Source: Natrialbaceae archaeon (GTDB lineage: Archaea > Halobacteriota > Halobacteria > Halobacteriales > Natrialbaceae). Taken from it: DNA of 9,649 nucleotides. A program made the translations under genes and the position numbers. A model generated the notes under the pieces. The model had not been told where the DNA came from, made no database searches, and saw only the letters and a program-made list of their open reading frames with translations. Each line of letters opens with the position of its first letter. Position 1 is the stretch's first letter. Positions 6,365 through 9,649 of the stretch are shown here, piece after piece. Location: assembly GCA_003552325.1 (NCBI GenBank), contig PUKM01000161.1, positions 1 through 9,649 of the forward strand. Direction: 5' to 3'.

Positions 6365-6387
6365 ACCTCCTTGTGTGACCGCCGACA

Positions 6388-6395
6388 GGAAAACC
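6388..6395 (-). promoter_or_regulatory. TATA-like box for the UspA-like/GNAT unit
   Basis: GGTTTTCC on the minus strand is centred about 27 bases from ATG 6364, in the 75-base gap after the DUF99 gene. It is weak in sequence but at the spacing expected for a haloarchaeal leaderless promoter. Confidence 0.3.
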
Positions 6396-6439
6396 GTTGC
6401 GCCGGTCTCTCGCTTTCAAGGGTCTATTCGAACACGTAT

Positions 6440-7063
6440 TCACGGAGTATCCGTGATCGGGCTCTCGTTTGCTCCCAAGTCATCAGCCGCTCGAGCGAGC
6501 AACCGTGCGAGGCGAAGCGGCTCTGGACGGCCACCAACGGGAGTGAACGCCCGAACGTACCGGTCGGCGTCCGCTCGCTCCAGACCAGCAGTACGGACGT
6601 ACACCGTTTCGCTCTCCCTGCGGTCGGTATCGGGTCCTGCCTCGAGCTCGATGGCTCGCCGTGGTGGCAGCGTTCGGTATCGGTCCAGTCGTGCGGTGAG
6701 TTCGGTTCCCGAAAACGCGTCCCCGAGGCCATCCTCGAGCCCGTCGCTCGATTCGAATGTGACGGCGATGACGGGTATCCCAGTGGCTTCGGCGATGGCC
6801 TCGATATCGACGAGGTTGTACCACGCGGGGGCAACGGCGCCGAGAAGACAGACACGAGCGTCGGGCCGATCGAGACGCTCGAGGAGCTCGATACTCGAGG
6901 CGGTCGCATCGAGCCCGCCGACGGTACAGCGGCCGTAGGCCACGCCGTCGAGGACGCGATCAGCGCGGACGACGGCGGCGGCGAGGGTACTCTCCTCGGC
7001 CCCAGGGGTGTACGACTCGGCGATCCCGACCGCTCGGACGCCTAGAACGAGGCGATCACTCAC
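6440..7063 (-). CDS. DUF99 family protein (endonuclease dU-like)
   Basis: The DUF99/UPF0215 family is archaeal and, from comparative analysis, related to endonuclease V and RNase H-fold nucleases, hence the name endonuclease dU; a role in DNA repair is inferred, not proven. The 207 residues show the conserved layout: VRAVGIAESY (9-18), VVRADRVLDGVAYGRCTVGG (31-50), LDATASSI (51-58), VCLLGAVAPAWYNLVDIEAI (71-90), and TGIPVIAVTFES (94-105). The start is taken as GTG 7063, directly before the conserved SDRLVLGVRAVG segment. The upstream open frame runs across the DUF5786-type gene without family sequence. The GTG lies inside the last codons of that gene (8-base overlap), so translation is probably coupled. 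Family assignment is good; activity is unknown. Confidence 0.82.
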   Translation of the reverse strand: MSDRLVLGVRAVGIAESYTPGAEESTLAAAVVRADRVLDGVAYGRCTVGGLDATASSIELLERLDRPDARVCLLGAVAPAWYNLVDIEAIAEATGIPVIAVTFESSDGLEDGLGDAFSGTELTARLDRYRTLPPRRAIELEAGPDTDRRESETVYVRTAGLERADADRYVRAFTPVGGRPEPLRLARLLARAADDLGANESPITDTP

Positions 7064-7226
7064 CTTTGATCTCTTTGAGACGGTCGAGCAGTTCGTCGCT
7101 CGAGGCGCCGTTTTCGAATTGGATGGTTCCCTCGTGGTCGTTGTCACTGGTCTGCACGGCATCTTGCTCGTCAAAATCCGTGTCGACATCTCGTTGTTCG
7201 GATTCGTCGTAGCTACCGAATCCCAT
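7056..7226 (-). CDS. Small acidic haloarchaeal protein, DUF5786-like
   Basis: A 56-residue acidic protein of the kind annotated DUF5786 in haloarchaea. It begins MGFGSYDESEQ, carries an acidic middle (DVDTDFDEQD, 13-22), the block NDHEGTIQFENGASSDELLDRLKEIK (29-54), and ends Gly-Glu. ATG 7226 is chosen over the upstream ATG at 7253 for two reasons: MGFGSYDESEQ is the family N-terminus, and CTTATG lies 27-32 bases upstream as a TATA-like box. Its 3' end overlaps the DUF99 start by eight bases. Function is unknown; the pairing with a putative nuclease is the only contextual hint. Confidence 0.78.
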   Translation of the reverse strand: MGFGSYDESEQRDVDTDFDEQDAVQTSDNDHEGTIQFENGASSDELLDRLKEIKGE

Positions 7227-7252
7227 ACATTCATATATGGGTTTCACGGCCA

Positions 7253-7258
7253 CATAAG
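7253..7258 (-). promoter_or_regulatory. TATA-like box for the DUF5786-like/DUF99 unit
   Basis: CTTATG on the minus strand sits 27-32 bases before ATG 7226 and fits a leaderless haloarchaeal promoter. It argues for the shorter reading of the small gene, since an ATG at 7253 would place the start on top of this box. Confidence 0.45.
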
Positions 7259-7373
7259 TGTCACGTTAGTCGTGTGAACATGACCCACACGGTCACTCAG
7301 CTAGACCTTGTTCTCCGCTCCCTTTCTACCGGGCATCGACCTCCAGCATCCTTCTCACTGCAGCGAGCGATGG

Positions 7374-7380
7374 TATTATG
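7374..7380 (+). promoter_or_regulatory. TATA-like box that decides the DUF3179 start
   Basis: TATTATG is centred about 28 bases before GTG 7405. The ATG at 7378, which would otherwise be the longest start, is part of this box, and no TATA-like sequence lies 27 bases before that ATG. Confidence 0.45.
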
Positions 7381-7404
7381 TGCTCGAGTCGGATCAATGC
7401 GGCC

Positions 7405-8367
7405 GTGAACGTTCGACAGGTCATCCCGAAAGACGCGATTCCGAGTCTCGATGCACCGACGTTCGGCACGGCGTATGACGGTGATGGCGAGGACAACGTG
7501 ATCGTCCTCGATGCCTCACCACCGAAGGCGTATCCGCTCCGAATACTCGACTATCACGAGATCGTCAACGACACCGTCGACGAGACCGAACCGATTGCCG
7601 TCACCTGGTGTCCACTGTGTGCCAGTGCGGTGGTTTACGACCGGCGGATCGACGGGCAGACGCTCACGTTCGGTGTGAGCGGAAAACTTGCCGACGATGA
7701 TCTCGTCATGTACGACCGGGAGACTGATTCCGAGTGGAAACAGTCCGCGGGGACGTGCATCGATGGCGAGTATGCGGGAGCGCAGCTACGCGCTCGCCCA
7801 GGCGCGGTGATGCCGTGGGACTCGTTCCGCGAACAGTATCCGGATGGCCTCGTTCTCCAGCCGCTCGAGGACGCACGGAGCGAGGCAGCGAGCGATGACG
7901 ACACGCCAGCCGTGATCGATTACGATGACCGTCCGTACGCTGGGTACTTTGACGGCGATGGGTTTGGTCTGGCGGCACACCGTGGAAATCCCGATACGCG
8001 AACCTGGGAACGGGAGGACATCGAGCCGAAAACCGTCGTCCTGGGAATCGAGGTGGACGATGAGGCTGTCGGCTTTCCGCTCCCTCGAGTGGTCGATGCA
8101 GGTGGTGTCGTCCATGAAAGGGTCGCCGGAACTGACGTCGTGGTGTTCGCCACCACTGACGGTATACACGCATTCGAAAATCCAGGGTATACGTTCGAAC
8201 GTGGCTCGAATAGTCAGTTCTGGGCCGATTCCGTCGCATGGAACGGGGCCACAGGCGAGGCGACTGACGGCCGCCAACTCGTGCGGCTCCCGGCCAGACG
8301 ACTGTTCGCGTTCGCCTGGCAGGACGACCATGGTGCTGATGCGTTTTTTACTTATAATAGCCACTGA
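7405..8367 (+). CDS. DUF3179 domain-containing protein
   Basis: Member of the DUF3179 family, found across archaea and bacteria, with no established reaction. The 320 residues include the N-terminal VNVRQVIPKDAIPSLDAPTF, the DASPPKAYPLRILDYHEIVND strand region (36-56), the signature VTWCPLCASAVVYDR (66-80) with Cys69-x2-Cys72, TFGVSGKLADDDLVMYDRETDSEW (88-111), VVLGIEVDDEAVGFPL (211-226), and a late QFWADSVAWNGATGEATDGR (271-290). No signal peptide or membrane segment is seen. ATG 7378 would add nine residues; GTG 7405 is preferred because the recognisable family sequence begins there and TATTATG lies at the right distance. The last four residues and the stop are encoded by the left arm of a long inverted repeat, so the natural C-terminus may have been altered by an insertion. 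Confidence 0.88.
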   Translation: MNVRQVIPKDAIPSLDAPTFGTAYDGDGEDNVIVLDASPPKAYPLRILDYHEIVNDTVDETEPIAVTWCPLCASAVVYDRRIDGQTLTFGVSGKLADDDLVMYDRETDSEWKQSAGTCIDGEYAGAQLRARPGAVMPWDSFREQYPDGLVLQPLEDARSEAASDDDTPAVIDYDDRPYAGYFDGDGFGLAAHRGNPDTRTWEREDIEPKTVVLGIEVDDEAVGFPLPRVVDAGGVVHERVAGTDVVVFATTDGIHAFENPGYTFERGSNSQFWADSVAWNGATGEATDGRQLVRLPARRLFAFAWQDDHGADAFFTYNSH

Positions 8368-8475
8368 AAGTCATTGCACACACCCTCACGATACCCTCGC
8401 TCAGAACCGGTGATAGACCGTTTCAAACCCTCTCGCTGTGAGGGTGTGTACATCGTTTCACTCGTTATTATAATA
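8352..8475. repeat. MITE-like element with long imperfect terminal inverted repeats
   Basis: The left arm is 8352-8389 and the right arm 8438-8475. They begin with TTATAATA (left) answered by TATTATAA (8466-8473), continue through an approximately matching 16-18 bases (including TGAAA/TTTCA), and end with a perfect 12-base match, ACACACCCTCAC against GTGAGGGTGTGT. The 48-base centre contains a small hairpin CGGT/ACCG (8408-8420) on the same axis. Bases TAC flank both sides (8349-8351 and 8474-8476), a possible 3-base target duplication. It has no coding capacity. The left arm covers the final codons and stop of the DUF3179 gene. It could be a miniature inverted-repeat element, an IS remnant, or a very long RNA hairpin ending that transcript. 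Confidence 0.6.
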
Positions 8476-8541
8476 CGCCGCCGCCGACGCCCCTCTCAGC
8501 GCATTCGTCTCTTCCGATCAAACGGCTGTCCGAGACAAGCG

Positions 8542-8548
8542 CTTTTGC
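8542..8548 (+). promoter_or_regulatory. TATA-like box for the MBL-fold hydrolase
   Basis: CTTTTGC is centred about 26 bases before ATG 8571. The sequence between has no Shine-Dalgarno, fitting a leaderless transcript. The box lies 67 bases beyond the inverted-repeat element. Confidence 0.4.
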
Positions 8549-8570
8549 CTTGCGCGCACGGAGAACCCCT

Positions 8571-9185
8571 ATGGACGTCCATCACGTCACCGCCGACGCA
8601 ACGGAGTTCACGTGTAACGCATTTCTGGCCCCCGAGGGACGCCCGACGCTCGTCGACCCCGGCGCAATGGACGGCGTCGTCGATGTCATCCGCGAACACA
8701 CAGATACCCTCGAGGCAGTCATCATCACGCACCAACACGGGGATCACGTCGCTCAACTCGAGGCAGTCGTCGATGCGTTTGGCCCCGATCTCGAGGTGTA
8801 CGCCGCTGCCGAACACCCCAAACGGACGACCCCGCTCGAGGATGGCGACACGGTCACGATCGGCACTGAGTCGTTCGAGGTTGTCCACACGCCGGGTCAC
8901 GCTGACGACCACGTTTCGCTCGTTTCGGAAACCACGCTCTTCAGCGGGGATGTCGTCGTCCACAACGACGGCGCGTTCGACTACGGGAGTTTCGGACGGA
9001 CGGACATGCCTGGACAGTCTCGAGAGACGTTAATCCAGAGCATCGAGCGCCTGCTCGAGCGCCTCCCTGGCGGCGTCGAACACCTCTATGCGGGCCACGG
9101 CGAGGTATTCACCGGCGACGTACAGGACGTCGTGGAGACGGCCCTCGAGCGGGCCGAGAAGCGTGAGCCGAAGTATCCCGAGTGA
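8571..9185 (+). CDS. Metallo-beta-lactamase-fold hydrolase, glyoxalase II-like
   Basis: Probable binuclear metal-dependent hydrolase in the cytoplasm. The 204 residues carry the complete metal set: His54-x-His56-x-Asp58-His59 in THQHGDHV, His110 in HTPGHADDH, Asp127 in FSGDVV, and His176 in YAGHGEVF. The region FGRTDMPGQSRETLIQSIERLLERLPGG is split across 141-168 and resembles the Gly-Arg-Thr-Asp segment of small glyoxalase II-like and persulfide-dioxygenase-type proteins, so hydroxyacyl-thioester hydrolysis is a reasonable guess; haloarchaea lack glutathione, so the thiol partner would differ. ATG 8571 is chosen because the first beta strand follows at once and a TATA-like box is at the right distance. 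Two stops in frame (TGA TAG) end it. It has its own promoter and seems unlinked to the genes around it. Confidence 0.88.
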   Translation: MDVHHVTADATEFTCNAFLAPEGRPTLVDPGAMDGVVDVIREHTDTLEAVIITHQHGDHVAQLEAVVDAFGPDLEVYAAAEHPKRTTPLEDGDTVTIGTESFEVVHTPGHADDHVSLVSETTLFSGDVVVHNDGAFDYGSFGRTDMPGQSRETLIQSIERLLERLPGGVEHLYAGHGEVFTGDVQDVVETALERAEKREPKYPE

Positions 9186-9258
9186 TAGCCTCGGATTTGC
9201 GAGACATACGGTGTGCAATGTGGCCATACGCGGCAATATCTACGCGAGGACAGGCAGA

Positions 9259-9264
9259 TTTTAG
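9259..9264 (+). promoter_or_regulatory. TATA-like box for the HTH/zinc-ribbon gene
   Basis: TTTTAG is centred about 27 bases before ATG 9288 in the 102-base gap after the hydrolase gene. It supports ATG 9288 over the upstream in-frame ATG at 9213. Confidence 0.45.
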
Positions 9265-9287
9265 GGTCACAGCCCGTTAGCGAGGGT

Positions 9288-9584
9288 ATGCGGGAAGCCG
9301 ACGAAACGACACGACAGCGCCTGGCTGAGGCACTCCGAGCAGAACCTGCAACGCCGAGTGCCCTGGCCCGAGAATTCGATCTGACGACCGGGGCAATCCT
9401 CTCACACGTCGAGCACGTTTCGCGCTCGCTCGAGCCTGCGGATGAGGAGTTTCTCGTCGCCCCGCCAACCTGTCGTGAGTGTGCGTTCGATACGTTCGAC
9501 GATTTGTTGAACGTCCCCTCGCGTTGCCCCGATTGTAAGAGCGAAGCCGTCGACGAGCCGGTCTTTACGATTCAAAAACGATGA
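9288..9584 (+). CDS. COG3357-like HTH and zinc-ribbon regulator
   Basis: Predicted small DNA-binding protein of 98 residues with the two-part layout of archaeal COG3357 proteins. Residues 7-48 form a winged-helix-like HTH (TRQRLAEALRAEPATPSALAREF split across 8-30, then DLTTGAILSHVEHVSRSL), followed by a zinc ribbon with Cys62-x2-Cys65 and Cys80-x2-Cys83 (TCRECAF and RCPDCKS). It ends FTIQKR. ATG 9288 is taken because the family sequence MREADETTRQRLAEAL starts there and a TATA-like box precedes it; the upstream ATG at 9213 would add 25 residues without family character. Targets are unknown; it could be autoregulatory or act on the next gene to the right. Confidence 0.85.
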   Translation: MREADETTRQRLAEALRAEPATPSALAREFDLTTGAILSHVEHVSRSLEPADEEFLVAPPTCRECAFDTFDDLLNVPSRCPDCKSEAVDEPVFTIQKR

Positions 9585-9607
9585 GTATCTGGTGAGGCGA
9601 TAACCGG

Positions 9608-9649
9608 AAACTAAGTCGACACGAATATCACGCTCCGAAGCGACGATGA
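9608..9649 (+). promoter_or_regulatory. Possible promoter and first codon of the next gene
   Basis: AAACTAAG at 9608-9615 looks TATA-like, and an ATG stands at 9646, about 34 bases from its centre, right at the window edge. The spacing is a little long for a leaderless start and the gene is out of view, so this is only tentative. Confidence 0.2.

Larger units (their letters stand above)
7227..7404. other. Divergent intergenic region
   Basis: This spacer separates the minus-strand DUF5786-like gene from the plus-strand DUF3179 gene and should carry both promoters. It holds a TATA-like box at each end (7253-7258 minus, 7374-7380 plus) and a small inverted repeat CGTGTG/CACACG (7271-7276 and 7286-7291) that could be an operator. 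Nothing else recognisable is present. Confidence 0.5.

Noticed and set aside
6171..7045. Plus-strand open frames antisense to the UspA-like and DUF99 genes
   Set aside because: They have Ser/Arg-rich shadow composition and no family signature, while the minus-strand products are clearly conserved proteins.
7064..7234. Longer DUF99 start at ATG 7234
   Set aside because: The extra 57 residues are out of frame with the DUF5786-like protein that occupies the same DNA and lack DUF99 sequence.
8374..9033. 219-codon plus-strand frame overlapping the hydrolase
   Set aside because: It is the wrong frame of the MBL gene, with Arg/Ser/Thr-rich composition; it also begins within the inverted-repeat element.
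1..9649. CRISPR arrays, tRNA or rRNA genes, intact transposases
   Set aside because: No regularly spaced repeats, tRNA-like cloverleaf sequence or transposase motifs were seen.

Overview
The window is from a halophilic archaeon (class Halobacteria). The evidence is a GC-rich sequence, strongly acidic predicted proteins, very frequent CTCGAG (Leu-Glu codon pair), haloarchaeal-only families (GvpH/GvpI, a DUF5786-type small protein, COG3357-type regulator), and start codons with a TATA-like box about 27 bases upstream, as expected for leaderless transcripts. The CTCGAG richness hints at the Natrialbaceae, but that placement is an inference.

Region 1 (1-4105, + strand) is the gas vesicle accessory operon gvpF-G-H-I-J-K-L-M. 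It starts inside gvpF, whose 5' end lies upstream of the window. Every junction overlaps (ATGA, GTGA, TAATG, or gvpL starting inside the end of gvpK), and Shine-Dalgarno-like sequences for each gene sit in the 3' end of the gene before it. These products are the assembly and minor-component proteins of gas vesicles: GvpF/GvpL paralogues, GvpJ/GvpM GvpA-like proteins, GvpG and GvpK, and the haloarchaea-specific GvpH (HSP20-like) and GvpI. The shell genes gvpA, gvpC, gvpN, gvpO and the regulators gvpD/gvpE are not in the window. The gvpI gene is unusual: about twice the length I know for GvpI, with an acidic, internally repetitive N-terminal part.

Region 2 (4080-7226, - strand) holds housekeeping-type genes pointing at the gvp operon. 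Read in the direction of transcription, they are a DUF5786-type small acidic protein overlapping a DUF99 (endonuclease dU-like) gene, then a UspA-like protein one base from a GNAT acetyltransferase, then a long HAD-family phosphatase whose last 26 bases overlap gvpM tail to tail.

Region 3 (7227-9649, + strand) has a divergent intergenic region, a DUF3179 protein, a metallo-beta-lactamase-fold hydrolase of the glyoxalase II kind, and a small COG3357-type HTH plus zinc-ribbon regulator. Between the DUF3179 and hydrolase genes is a roughly 122-bp element with long imperfect terminal inverted repeats and a possible TAC target duplication. It looks like a MITE or a very large hairpin, and it encodes the last codons and the stop of the DUF3179 gene.

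No tRNA, rRNA, CRISPR array or intact transposase is visible.
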